Assembly: GCA_016213105.1 (NCBI GenBank)
Contig: JACRBN010000016.1
Span: forward strand, 186,001 to 250,000
Origin: Chloroflexota bacterium
GTDB lineage: Bacteria; Chloroflexota; Anaerolineae; Anaerolineales; Villigracilaceae
Direction: 5' to 3'
DNA length: 64,000 nt
Made by a program: the position numbers and the translations under genes. Under the pieces are notes generated by a model, which saw nothing but the letters and a program-made list of their open reading frames with translations, was not told the DNA's origin and searched no databases. The first letter of the stretch is position 1, and each line of letters begins with the position of its first letter. This document shows positions 33,820 through 42,169 of this stretch, piece after piece.

Positions 33820-36126
33820 CTACTCCACCGCCTCAGGGACAACTTCCTCCAGCAGGAAGGTCTCCTGGCAGTTGACGCATTGTGCTTCGCGCTTGTTGGC
33901 GATGACCAGCAATCCGCTGCACTTTGGGCAGGGATGGGCCAGCGGGCGCTTCCACGAGGTGAAATCGCAATTGGGATAGTTCATGCAGCCGTAGAAGACG
34001 CGGCCCTTGCGGGTCTTGCGCTCGACCAGGTCGCCGCCATCCTTCGGGCAGGTGACGCCAATCTTCTCCAGCCAGGGTTCGGTATAACGGCAGGTGGGGA
34101 AGCCGCTGCACGAGATGAATTTGCCGTAGCGCCCGTAGCGGATGACCAGGTCCCGCCCGCATTCGGGGCAGGCGCGGCCGATCGGTTCAGGACCAGACTT
34201 GACGACGGGCATGTCGGCCTGGGCCTTTTGCACGTCGGCAGCAAAGGGCGTGTAGAACTCCTGCATCACCTCCACCCACTGGGCCTGGCCTTCGGCGATC
34301 TTGTCGAGGTCCGCTTCCATGCGGGCGGTGAAGGACAGGTCGACCACGTCGGAAAAATACTGGATCATCAAATCGTTGACCAGCGCGCCCGTCTCGGTCG
34401 GAACCAGGCGCTTTTCGATGCGCTCCACGTAGCCGCGCGCCTGGATGGTCGAAAGCGTGGGCGCATACGTGGACGGGCGGCCGATGCCGTTTTCCTCCAG
34501 CGCCGCCACCAGCGAGGCTTCGCTGAAACGCGGCGGAGGCTGGGTGAAATGCTGTTCGGGAATCAGGCGGATCAGTTCCTGCTTCTGCCCCTCGGCCACA
34601 TCGGCCGGGATGCGGACATTTTCCTCGTCATCCTCGGATTTGGCGTCCTCGTTGCGGGCTTCCTCGTATACGACCAGGAAACCAGGGAACTTGACCGCCG
34701 AGCCGGAGGCGCGCAGCAAATACTCGTGCGCAGAGGTCCTGCCTGTCACCTCAACCTGCAGGGTGTCGTACACGGCCGCTTCCATCTGTGAAGCCACGAA
34801 GCGCTGCCAGATCAGGTTGTAAAGCTTGTACATGGCGGGTTCGAGGGAGGCCTTGACCTTCTCGGGGGAACGCATCACCGAGGTCGGGCGGATGGCCTCG
34901 TGGGCCTCCTGCGCGCCAGCGGCCCTGGTCTTGTAGATGGGCGGCTCGGGCGGCAAATATTCGCTGCCGTATTTTTCGCCCACATATTGACGCGCCTCAT
35001 TCTGGGCCAGCGTCGAGACGTTGGTCGAGTCGGTGCGCATGTAGGTGATCAGGCCGGTCGTGCCGCCCTCGCCCACATCCTGGCCTTCGTACAGGCCCTG
35101 CGCCAGCGCCATCGTGCGCTTGGCGGTGAAGCCCAGCTTGCGCGAAGCCTCCTGCTGCAGCGTGGAGGTGGTGAACGGCGCAGACGGCCTGCGGCGGCGT
35201 TCGCCGCGCTTGACCTTGGTGATGACATAGGCCGCGGTCTCCATGTCCACCAGGAAGGGCTTGACCGACTCCTCGTTGGGCAGTTCGGGTTCCTTGTCAT
35301 CGACCCGCACCAGCTTGGCGAGGAAGGATTGTTTCAAGCCTTCGGGCTTGAACTCGGCATGGATCGACCAGTATTCGACGGGGATGAAGGCATCGATCTC
35401 GCGTTCGCGCTCGACGATCAGCCTGAGCGCCACCGACTGGACGCGTCCTGCCGAGAGGCGGCTGCGCACTTTTTCCCACAAGATGGGGCTGATGCTGTAG
35501 CCGACCAGGCGATCCAACACGCGGCGCGCCTGCTGAGCGTTAACCAGGTTCATGTCGATGTCGCGCGGATGCGAGAAGGCCTCGTTGATGGCGGGTTCGG
35601 TGATCTCGTGAAAGACCACGCGTTTGGTGCGCGCAGGCTCGATCTCGGCGGCTTCCATCAAATGCCAGGAGATCGACTCGCCTTCGCGGTCGGGGTCGGT
35701 CGCCAGGTAGATTTCCGCGGCGGATTTCGCCAGCTTCTTGATCTCCTTGACGATCTCCTTTTTTTCGTTCGGGACGCGATACTTCGGCAGGAAGTTATTC
35801 TCCACATCCACCGAAAGCTGCGATTTCAACAGGTCGCGCACGTGTCCCACCGAGGCGCGGACGGTGTAGCCCCGCCCCAGGAAGCGGCCGACCGTCTTGG
35901 CCTTGGCAGGCGACTCGACGATGACCAGCTTACCCTCGCGCGGCTTCTCCACCTTCTCGGGCGGAGTCAGGCCGGCGTGCGCTTCGGTCCTGCCCATGCG
36001 AAAGAGTTTTGTCCCGCATTCGGGACAAATGCCGATGGTCACGGGCGAGCCCTTGGCATTGAAGGATGCGATGGGATCCTTCATTTCCCGCTTGGTCTTG
36101 CACTTCATGCAATAAGCTTCCAACAC
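33820..36126 (-). CDS. topA: DNA topoisomerase I with fused N-terminal zinc ribbon
   Basis: The 768-residue protein is a type IA topoisomerase: Toprim domain from residue 66 (KLVIVESPAKAKT), DPDREGESISWHLM, and the catalytic Tyr362 in GLITYMRTDSTNVS. The C-terminus has three zinc-finger modules (CPECGRDLV...CSGFPTCRY; CPKDGGDLV...CMNYPNCDF, which lacks one Cys; CPKCSGLLV...CVNCQ). Residues 1-50 are an extra DUF5679-like zinc ribbon with Cys6, Cys9, Cys34 and Cys37. It relaxes negative supercoils. The start is GTG 36126 or TTG 36123, with GGAGG immediately upstream. Confidence 0.94.
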   Translation of the reverse strand: MLEAYCMKCKTKREMKDPIASFNAKGSPVTIGICPECGTKLFRMGRTEAHAGLTPPEKVEKPREGKLVIVESPAKAKTVGRFLGRGYTVRASVGHVRDLLKSQLSVDVENNFLPKYRVPNEKKEIVKEIKKLAKSAAEIYLATDPDREGESISWHLMEAAEIEPARTKRVVFHEITEPAINEAFSHPRDIDMNLVNAQQARRVLDRLVGYSISPILWEKVRSRLSAGRVQSVALRLIVEREREIDAFIPVEYWSIHAEFKPEGLKQSFLAKLVRVDDKEPELPNEESVKPFLVDMETAAYVITKVKRGERRRRPSAPFTTSTLQQEASRKLGFTAKRTMALAQGLYEGQDVGEGGTTGLITYMRTDSTNVSTLAQNEARQYVGEKYGSEYLPPEPPIYKTRAAGAQEAHEAIRPTSVMRSPEKVKASLEPAMYKLYNLIWQRFVASQMEAAVYDTLQVEVTGRTSAHEYLLRASGSAVKFPGFLVVYEEARNEDAKSEDDEENVRIPADVAEGQKQELIRLIPEQHFTQPPPRFSEASLVAALEENGIGRPSTYAPTLSTIQARGYVERIEKRLVPTETGALVNDLMIQYFSDVVDLSFTARMEADLDKIAEGQAQWVEVMQEFYTPFAADVQKAQADMPVVKSGPEPIGRACPECGRDLVIRYGRYGKFISCSGFPTCRYTEPWLEKIGVTCPKDGGDLVERKTRKGRVFYGCMNYPNCDFTSWKRPLAHPCPKCSGLLVIANKREAQCVNCQETFLLEEVVPEAVE

Positions 36127-36134
36127 AACCTCCA

Positions 36135-36166
36135 GGGAACCAGGCTTCCTGCCTGTTTCGGTTCCC
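36135..36166 (-). terminator. Hairpin between manC and topA
   Basis: GGGAACC/GGTTCCC with an inner AGGC/GCCT stem. There is no T-tract on the minus strand, so termination is uncertain; it could also affect topA translation. Confidence 0.3.
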
Positions 36167-36172
36167 TTATCT

Positions 36173-37276
36173 CTATAAATATTGATTTAGCTCAGACTTC
36201 TTCAACATGTCCACCACGGTGCGGACCTTTTGCGAATGATCCTTGTGGCAGACCAGCAGCACGTCGCCGCTGTCCACGATGATTACGTCATGCAGGCCGA
36301 TGGTCACGACCAAACGTTCACTGCGGTTGCCGTACACCAGCGAGTTGCGCGTGTCCTCGGCGATGTGCTGACCCGCAAAGACGATATTGCCGTTCTTGTC
36401 GGGCAGGAGCACATCGAAGAGCGAATCCCACGAGCCCACGTCGCTCCATTCCAGGCCGCCCGCGGGCAGCACCGCCACCTTGTCGGCCTTTTCCATGATG
36501 CCATAGTCGATGGTCTCGTTCTTCAGGCCAGGCCAGGCGCGCTGGACAACCTCGTCGCGCTGGGGCGTCTTCCAGGCCGCTTCGATCTGGGACAGGGGCG
36601 CATACAAGCCGGGCATCTGTCGCTCGATCTCGGACAGGATCACATCCACACGCCAGACGAACATGCCCGAGTTCCACGAATGGTCACCCGTGCTGAGCAT
36701 GACGCGCGCCTGTTCCTCATCGGGCTTCTCCCTGAAGTGGGAGACGTGGTACACGGGATAGATGACCCGTTCGGGGATGGGCTCGCCGCGCTGGATGTAA
36801 CCATATCCCGTGCCTGGATAGGTGGGCGTGATGCCCAGGGTGACCAGGTAATCTTTCTCGGCCACGTCCACGGCCACGCGGATCAACAAATGGAACAGGT
36901 CGCGGTTGCGGATGAAGTGGTCAGCGGGCAGTACCGCCATGACGGCCTCGGGGTCGCGCTGGCGCAGGGCGACAGCCGCCAATCCTACCACCGAAGCGGT
37001 GCCGCGTGGAAGGGGTTCCATCAGGAAATTTTCGAGGGGCAGTTCGGGGGCCTGTTCCTGCAGGCTGGGGGCCTGATCCGCCACGGTCACCACCAGGATG
37101 CGCTCGGGCGGCAGCAGTCCCTTCAAACGGTCGACGGTCGTCTGAAAGAGCGTGCGATGTTCCTCAAGCAAGGGGAGCATCTGCTTCGGGCGGTCACGCC
37201 TTGAGACGGGCCATAAACGCGTCCCACCGCCGCCTGCCATGATAACCGCATACGTGTGATCAAGAATGTCGGTCAT
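36173..37276 (-). CDS. manC: Mannose-1-phosphate guanylyltransferase
   Basis: The 367-residue protein has the nucleotidyltransferase signature MAGGGGTRLWPVSRRDRPKQ, VLPADHFI, the second motif FREKPDEEQA, WNSGMFVWR and GLEWSDVGSWDSL. It makes GDP-mannose from mannose-1-phosphate and GTP. The length corresponds to the mono-functional form without a phosphomannose isomerase domain. It overlaps dprA by 4 bases (ATGA). It could feed the mannosyltransferase-like gene at 23880 and the exopolysaccharide cluster beyond 52 kb. Confidence 0.92.
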   Translation of the reverse strand: MTDILDHTYAVIMAGGGGTRLWPVSRRDRPKQMLPLLEEHRTLFQTTVDRLKGLLPPERILVVTVADQAPSLQEQAPELPLENFLMEPLPRGTASVVGLAAVALRQRDPEAVMAVLPADHFIRNRDLFHLLIRVAVDVAEKDYLVTLGITPTYPGTGYGYIQRGEPIPERVIYPVYHVSHFREKPDEEQARVMLSTGDHSWNSGMFVWRVDVILSEIERQMPGLYAPLSQIEAAWKTPQRDEVVQRAWPGLKNETIDYGIMEKADKVAVLPAGGLEWSDVGSWDSLFDVLLPDKNGNIVFAGQHIAEDTRNSLVYGNRSERLVVTIGLHDVIIVDSGDVLLVCHKDHSQKVRTVVDMLKKSELNQYL

Positions 37277-38379
37277 GTTGTATATTCTCCATTCGATTCA
37301 CGGATCGAGACATAGTGCATCCCGCCAACCTGACGCACCATACCCTTGAGTTCCATCATGGTAAGTGTAGCGGAGACTTTCTCAATTGGCAAGCCAGTTT
37401 GATTGCGCAATTCGTCCACGTGAATGGGCTGCTCGCCCAGGACGGCGAACAACTGCGCCTCGACCTCGTCAGCGGGCAGGATCTTGCGGGCGGCCTTTTG
37501 TTCGCCCATGCGGGTCAGGTTGAGGGCCTGCATCAGGTCGCTGGCGCTGAGCAGCGGCAGGGCACCCTGCTGGATGAGCTTGTTCGTGCCCTTGCTTTGC
37601 GGGGCCAGGATACTGCCAGGCACGGAGAAAACCTCGCGCCCCTGTTCGGCCGCAAACTCGGCAGTGATCAGCGCGCCGCTGGTCTCGCCCGCCTCGATCA
37701 CCACCACCGCCAGCGACAGGCCAGAAATGATGCGGTTGCGCGGCGGAAAATTCGAGGCGTCGGGCGGGGTGCCCGGGGCGTAATCGCTGAGGATCGCGCC
37801 GCGCTCCAGCATCTGCTCGGCCAGCGCGCGGTGCTCGGGCGGATAAATGCGGTCGACCCCCGAACCCAGCACGCCGATGGTGCGTCCGCCTGCCTTGAGC
37901 GCGGCCGTGTGCGCCACCGCATCCACGCCGCGAGCCAGCCCGCTGACCACGGTGATGCCGTTCGAGGCCAGGAAGGAAGCAATTTCTTCCGTCACTTGGC
38001 GGCCATAGGGTGTGACGCGCCGCGTGCCGACAATGGCCACTGCGAATAGATCGTCGGGCAGGTATTCGCCGCGCAGGTACAGCACGGGCGGCGGCTGATC
38101 GATCTCCCGCAGGCGCGCGGGATAGGTTTCATCCTCCCAGGTCAGGATCTGGATGCCCTGGCGTGTGATCTGGTTGGAAATTTTTTCGAGGTCGACACTT
38201 TCACGGGCCTGGACGATGCGTTCGACCAGTTTGCCTCCCAGGCCTGCCTCCGCCAAAGCGGCGGGGTTCGCCTTCCAGGCCGTTTCCAAATCCCCAAAGT
38301 GATGGATCAGCGCCTGCAAGCGCACGGCGCCGATCCCTTTGATCAACGTAAATCCAACCCAGTAGCGTTTATCTTCCAT
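37273..38379 (-). CDS. dprA: DNA-processing protein DprA
   Basis: The 368-residue protein has a helical N-terminal domain (GFTLIKGIGAVRLQAL, helix-hairpin-helix type) and the DprA Rossmann core (VAIVGTRRVTPYGRQVTEEIA, VSGLARGVDAVAHTAAL, IGVLGSGVDRIYPPEH, SEYAP-like SDYAPGTPP). A C-terminal winged helix (PIHVDELRNQTGLPIEKVSATLTMMELKG) completes it. It loads RecA on incoming single-stranded DNA. A TTG at 38397 lies within a palindrome; ATG 38379 (MEDKRYW) is preferred. It lies 32 bases after rimM. Confidence 0.92.
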   Translation of the reverse strand: MEDKRYWVGFTLIKGIGAVRLQALIHHFGDLETAWKANPAALAEAGLGGKLVERIVQARESVDLEKISNQITRQGIQILTWEDETYPARLREIDQPPPVLYLRGEYLPDDLFAVAIVGTRRVTPYGRQVTEEIASFLASNGITVVSGLARGVDAVAHTAALKAGGRTIGVLGSGVDRIYPPEHRALAEQMLERGAILSDYAPGTPPDASNFPPRNRIISGLSLAVVVIEAGETSGALITAEFAAEQGREVFSVPGSILAPQSKGTNKLIQQGALPLLSASDLMQALNLTRMGEQKAARKILPADEVEAQLFAVLGEQPIHVDELRNQTGLPIEKVSATLTMMELKGMVRQVGGMHYVSIRESNGEYTT

Positions 38380-38392
38380 TTCTATGTCGTAA

Positions 38393-38411
38393 CGCAAAAT
38401 GGCATTTTGCG
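38393..38411. repeat. Palindrome between rimM and dprA
   Basis: Arms CGCAAAATG and CATTTTGCG flank G38402. The following GCGCTAC carries the TAG stop of rimM (38412-38414). Confidence 0.75.
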
Positions 38412-38948
38412 CTACAGTCCCTCTAACACATGCACACGGATGAATCCCGCCTGCGGCTGGAGCTCCAGGATCACGTCGGGAATGGCAGGCAGCAGCAGTT
38501 CCTTGCCCGCCTCGTCCGTCACAATGTACACGTCGTTGGCGCCCGTCTCGATGATGCCAGTCAGGGTGCCGAGCAACTGATCGTTCTCGTCCACCACCTT
38601 CAGGCCGATCAATTGATACTGGTAGTATTGGCCTTCGGGCAGGGTGGGCGCATCCTTGGCCTTGATGAAGACCCAGGTGTTGCGCAATTGTCCGGCCTGT
38701 TCGGGGGTGCTCACGCCGCGCAGGCGCACCAGCAGCGACTTCCCGTGCGGGCGCACCGAGGCCAGGGTCATCGGCTTGTAGTCGTCCCCTACATATAACT
38801 TGCGGCCTGTGCGAAACCGTTCGGGAAAATCGGTGTGCAGGTCCATGATGATCTCGCCGCCCACCCCATGCGGGCGGCGCAGGAACCCAACCACCAAATA
38901 TTCAGGCTCGCCGACTGGCGAGCCTGGAAGTTTCATCACATCGGCCAT
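38412..38948 (-). CDS. rimM: Ribosome maturation factor RimM
   Basis: The 178-residue protein has the N-terminal barrel (YLVVGFLRRPHGVGGEIIMDLHTDFPERF) and the PRC-like C-terminal barrel (YYQYQLIGLKVVDENDQLLGTLTGIIETGANDVYIV, LLPAIPDVILEL). It helps assemble the 30S head and binds S19. The start codon overlaps the khpA stop by one base, in the usual rpsP-khpA-rimM order; trmD, the normal next gene, is missing here. Confidence 0.93.
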   Translation of the reverse strand: MADVMKLPGSPVGEPEYLVVGFLRRPHGVGGEIIMDLHTDFPERFRTGRKLYVGDDYKPMTLASVRPHGKSLLVRLRGVSTPEQAGQLRNTWVFIKAKDAPTLPEGQYYQYQLIGLKVVDENDQLLGTLTGIIETGANDVYIVTDEAGKELLLPAIPDVILELQPQAGFIRVHVLEGL

Positions 38949-39181
38949 TAGGGTTCAACCACATCGAGCGTGACCTGCTTGCCTTCTCGTTCGGCGGCCA
39001 CTCGCAACAGCGTTCGGATGGAGTTGGCCACCCTGCCGCTCTTGCCAATGACGCGCCCCATATCGTCCTTGGACACACTCAGTTCGAGGCGGATGCGATT
39101 TCCGCTTCCGGTCTCGCGCACTTCCACCTCTTCAGGGTGTTCCACCAGGGATTTGGCAATATATTCGATGAGTTCTTTCAT
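38948..39181 (-). CDS. khpA: KH-domain RNA-binding protein KhpA
   Basis: The 77-residue protein is a single KH domain with the GxxG loop in MGRVIGKSGRVANSIRTLLRVAA. It starts MKELIEYIAKSLVEHPEEV, typical of KhpA (YlqC). It binds RNA with KhpB in other monoderm bacteria and affects cell elongation. It lies between rpsP and rimM, separated from rpsP by a repeat element. Confidence 0.92.
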   Translation of the reverse strand: MKELIEYIAKSLVEHPEEVEVRETGSGNRIRLELSVSKDDMGRVIGKSGRVANSIRTLLRVAAEREGKQVTLDVVEP

Positions 39182-39194
39182 GGCAGTTTATATG

Positions 39195-39245
39195 GTCATT
39201 GCGGAGAGCGGGTTGCGATGTTGCTTCGAGGCTCCCCGCAATGAC
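39195..39245. repeat. 51-bp GTCATTGCGG-type element between rpsP and khpA
   Basis: Ends GTCATTGCGG and CCGCAATGAC (with one mismatch just inside) mark a short relative of the 108-bp element at 29120. It is inserted within a ribosomal operon without disrupting a frame. Confidence 0.65.
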
Positions 39246-39253
39246 AATCATAT

Positions 39254-39598
39254 TTAGTCCTTGCGGGTGCGGGACGGGGCGGCGCGCTTGCCGGCAGCCG
39301 CTTCCGCTTCCGCAACCAGGGTCTCAATCGCCTCGCCCTTCTTGAAACGCTCGAAGCGTTCCTGGGTGCCAGACGACTTGAAGATCATGGCCACAGATTC
39401 GGTCGGCAGGGCGCCGTTCTTCATCCAGTGGAACACACGGTCTTCCTTCAGTGTGATGGTGGCCGGCTCGGTGCGCGGATTATAGAAGCCCAGGATTTCC
39501 AAGAAACGGCCATCGCGGGGGCTTTCCTTGTCCGCGGCGACAATGCGGTACGAGGGCTGGCCCTTGAGACCGACACGGCGTAAACGAATACGTACCAT
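39254..39598 (-). CDS. rpsP: 30S ribosomal protein S16
   Basis: The 114-residue protein starts at 39598 (MVRIRLRRVGLKGQPSYRIV) and matches S16 throughout, including ADKESPRDGRFLEILGFYNPRTEP. The C-terminal extension after about residue 85 is Ala/Glu- and Arg-rich. GGAGAACG lies ahead of the ATG; the frame from 39679 is an artefact. It heads the rpsP-khpA-rimM run. Confidence 0.95.
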   Translation of the reverse strand: MVRIRLRRVGLKGQPSYRIVAADKESPRDGRFLEILGFYNPRTEPATITLKEDRVFHWMKNGALPTESVAMIFKSSGTQERFERFKKGEAIETLVAEAEAAAGKRAAPSRTRKD

Positions 39599-39720
39599 CG
39601 GGAACGTTCTCCTTATGTTGAAAGTTGCGAATTCAGTGTGCAATCCCACCAGCGAGAGAGGGGTGCGTGTAAAGGTCACGCGCTCACAGGCAGAACTACA
39701 GCGGCATATTTTACCAGAGT

Positions 39721-40812
39721 TTAGGGAAAGAGCGTGAACGAGATTCGCGTTCCCCGCCCCATTTCGCTTTCCGCGTGGATCTTCCCGCCGTGCGCCTCGA
39801 CCAATACCTTCGCAATCGAGAGGCCCAGGCCCATGCCGCCCGAGTCGCTGGATTTATAAAAGCGCTCGAAAATGTGTGGCAAGTCGGCAGGCGGGATGCC
39901 CGGGCCATCATCCTCCACGGCCACCGCTTGGCCGTCGTAGCTCACGCGCACCGTTCCACCAGCCGGCGAATAGCGCAGGGCATTGCTGATCAAATTGGAT
40001 AGGACTTCCCGCACCCGCACTGGATCGACCTCCACGGGCGGAGTCTCGGCGAGGGAGGTTTCCAGTTTAACGGAACCAAGTTCGGCCCTGGACCCGAAGC
40101 CTGTCACCGTTTCGCGGATGAGGTCGGCCAGCTCGGTCGGTTCCCGTTTCACCGGCAAAGTCCCGCTTTCCGCCAGGGCCAGGGTGCGCAGGTCGTCCAC
40201 CAGGCGCGAGAGCAGTTGCGTCTCCTCGAGAATCGACCTGAGTTGTTTCTCATCGGCAGAATACAGGCCGTCCAGCATGCCCTCCACGTTGCCCTGGATA
40301 ACCGTCAACGGCGTGCGCAGTTCGTGGGTCACGTCGGCCAGCATGGCGCGGCGCTGTTTGTCGCTGGCTTGCAGCTTGCCGACCATCGCGTTGAATCCGC
40401 GCGCCAGGGAGCGCGTCTCGGGCCAGCCCTTCTCCTCCAGCCGCACGGAGTAGTCCCCTTCCGAGACCTTCTCGGAGGCGGCCAGCATTTCATCCAGCGG
40501 CACCGACATGCGGCGGATGCGTACGGCGGCAAAGGCCATGATCGCCATCGTGAATAACGCAAAGACAATGCCTGCGGGAATCAATAACCACGAAAAAGAA
40601 TCAAGGGCAAAATGAGTCACCCCAAAATAATTCAGGGCATAGATGAATACGAAGAGAAATAAAGTCGTCCCCACAAAATTGAAAAAACCGAACAAACAGC
40701 CCATCCTGCGCGAGAACGGCCTGTGATTCTTCCACGGGCGGACAGGCGGCCAGGTTTCGTTTTCGGGCCACCAGGGCGGGCGGTGCGGGGGGATGCGGGA
40801 ATGGGAGGACAT
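39721..40812 (-). CDS. HAMP-containing sensor histidine kinase
   Basis: The 363-residue protein has a Pro/Trp-rich cytoplasmic N-terminus, two membrane helices (about 40-66 and 75-98) with almost no extracellular loop, and a HAMP linker (about 99-152). The H-box DVTHELRTPLT carries phospho-acceptor His163. The ATPase domain has LSNLISNALRYSPAGG, VEDDGPGIP and GMGLGLSIAKVLVEAHGG. The tiny sensory loop suggests that it senses the membrane or a partner, possibly the His/Met-rich protein at 41563. ATG 40812 is preferred over TTG 40830. Confidence 0.9.
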   Translation of the reverse strand: MSSHSRIPPHRPPWWPENETWPPVRPWKNHRPFSRRMGCLFGFFNFVGTTLFLFVFIYALNYFGVTHFALDSFSWLLIPAGIVFALFTMAIMAFAAVRIRRMSVPLDEMLAASEKVSEGDYSVRLEEKGWPETRSLARGFNAMVGKLQASDKQRRAMLADVTHELRTPLTVIQGNVEGMLDGLYSADEKQLRSILEETQLLSRLVDDLRTLALAESGTLPVKREPTELADLIRETVTGFGSRAELGSVKLETSLAETPPVEVDPVRVREVLSNLISNALRYSPAGGTVRVSYDGQAVAVEDDGPGIPPADLPHIFERFYKSSDSGGMGLGLSIAKVLVEAHGGKIHAESEMGRGTRISFTLFP

Positions 40813-40826
40813 GAGGCTTGGGAATC

Positions 40827-41513
40827 TCAACGGTCGGCGAATTTGTAGCCGACGCCGTAGACGGTCAGGATGTATTTCGGCTCGCTGGCTTTGATCTCGA
40901 TCTTGCGGCGGATATTCTTGATATGCGCGTCGATGGCGCGCTCATAGGACTCGAACGCCACGCCGTGGATGGCATCCAGCAGTTGGGCGCGGGTGAACAC
41001 CCGTCCAGGCTGGCGCGCCAGGGCGGCCAGCAGTTCGAACTCGGTGGGAGTCAACTCCTCGATGCCCCGCCCTTCTGCCGTCACGCGCAGACGCGGCAAG
41101 TCGAGGGTCAGATCGGCGGCACGGATCACATCCGCGGCATTCGTCACCGCATGTTCCACCCGCCGCAGCACCACACGCACGCGCGCCACCAATTCCTTGG
41201 GGCTGAACGGCTTGGTCATGTAATCGTCCGCGCCCAGTTCGAGGCCGACCAGTTTGTCGGTCTCCTCGGTGCGCGCAGTCAGCATGATGATCGGGGCGTT
41301 GGAGGTCTTGCGAAATTCACGGGTGAAGTCGAGGCCGTCCATGTGCGGCAGGCCCAGGTCGAGCACGATCAGGTCGGGCTTCTCGGTGCGCGCCGTAGAA
41401 AGCGCCGCGCGTCCGTCGCTGGCTACACGCACGACATACCCAGCCCGTTCGAGGTAATCCCGCACGAGCTGGGTGATCTTGGGTTCATCATCGACTACAA
41501 GGATGGTTTTCAT
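40827..41513 (-). CDS. OmpR-family response regulator
   Basis: The 228-residue protein has a receiver domain with phospho-acceptor Asp52 (LIVLDLGLPHMDG) and Lys101 region (DDYMTKPFSPKEL). A winged-helix DNA-binding domain ends it (LTPTEFELLAALARQPGRVFTRAQLLDAIHG...HIKNIRRKI...VYGVGYKF). The start at MKTILVVDDE is certain from family length. The kinase gene follows after 14 bases. A TGTGAA direct-repeat pair near 42038-42054 is a plausible binding site. Confidence 0.93.
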   Translation of the reverse strand: MKTILVVDDEPKITQLVRDYLERAGYVVRVASDGRAALSTARTEKPDLIVLDLGLPHMDGLDFTREFRKTSNAPIIMLTARTEETDKLVGLELGADDYMTKPFSPKELVARVRVVLRRVEHAVTNAADVIRAADLTLDLPRLRVTAEGRGIEELTPTEFELLAALARQPGRVFTRAQLLDAIHGVAFESYERAIDAHIKNIRRKIEIKASEPKYILTVYGVGYKFADR

Positions 41514-41521
41514 CGTATTGT

Positions 41522-41548
41522 GTGGGGGCGGGGAAACCCCGCCCCCAC
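41522..41548. repeat. 27-bp palindrome inside the two-component operon
   Basis: Arms GTGGGGGCGGGG and CCCCGCCCCCAC flank AAA. It lies 8 bases upstream of the response-regulator start codon in transcript order and could influence its translation. Confidence 0.7.
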
Positions 41549-41562
41549 TACGTTGCATTATA

Positions 41563-41991
41563 TTATTCTTTCTTGTCTTCGGCAGGCTGTTCGCCGTGAG
41601 CGCGCTTGTGCCATTCATTGAACATGGGCGGGAATCCAGCCTCTCCGCAGCCACCACGGCCCCAGGGACCGTTTCCACCGTGCATACGGTGACTCCAGCG
41701 CGGACCCCACAACATCATGCGGAAGGCCTTGACGGCCAGGAAGAACAGGAACAACGGGATGAGGATGCCGAAACAGCCGAAGCCCCAAAAGGGCATGCCA
41801 TGATGGTAGCCGCGGTAGCCGAAGGGCATTCCGTAATATGGCATCTGCTGGGAGGTCTCACCCGAAGGCGCCTGGATGGTGACGGGCGAACCCTTGGCCA
41901 CGCCGGCCTGGAAGGCAAAGAAGGCGATGCCTGTGATGGCGGCGATCAGCACCAGGGCTGAGACGATTCGTAACACAATTTTTCCGTTCAT
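41563..41991 (-). CDS. His/Met/Gly-rich small membrane protein
   Basis: The 142-residue protein has helix 1 at about 5-30, a short exported loop rich in Tyr, Met, Gly and His (YYGMPFGYRGYHHGMPFWG), helix 2 at about 72-92, and a cytoplasmic tail rich in His, Trp and Gly ending in acidic residues. AAAGGAG precedes the ATG. It is the first gene of the two-component operon. The composition hints at metal (copper) contact, or at a partner of the kinase; both are inference. Confidence 0.7.
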   Translation of the reverse strand: MNGKIVLRIVSALVLIAAITGIAFFAFQAGVAKGSPVTIQAPSGETSQQMPYYGMPFGYRGYHHGMPFWGFGCFGILIPLFLFFLAVKAFRMMLWGPRWSHRMHGGNGPWGRGGCGEAGFPPMFNEWHKRAHGEQPAEDKKE

Positions 41992-42022
41992 TTTTCACTC
42001 CTTTGTGTGAACTATGAACGTG

Positions 42023-42054
42023 AGTATAGGAGCCGCTTGTGAATTGAGTGTGAA
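42023..42054 (-). promoter_or_regulatory. Promoter and putative OmpR-type site of the two-component operon
   Basis: On the minus strand TATACT (42028-42023) is preceded by two TTCACA boxes at 42054-42049 and 42043-42038, in direct orientation and 11 bases apart, overlapping the expected -35 region. The spacing fits a dimeric winged-helix regulator, so autoregulation is plausible. Confidence 0.45.
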
Positions 42055-42134
42055 TGCAGGAAGGAGAAAGGATGGAAGGCGCCAATATTTTCCCTCCGCA
42101 ACAGGGCTATACCGCACTCGGGTATTCTATGAAA

Positions 42135-42166
42135 AAAAGACGGTCATCTTTCGATGACCGTCTTTT
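42135..42166 (-). terminator. Terminator of ffh
   Basis: Fourteen-base arms AAAAGACGGTCATC and GATGACCGTCTTTT with loop TTTC. A run of seven A on the plus strand gives the T-tract on the minus strand. Confidence 0.9.
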
Positions 42167-42169
42167 GAT

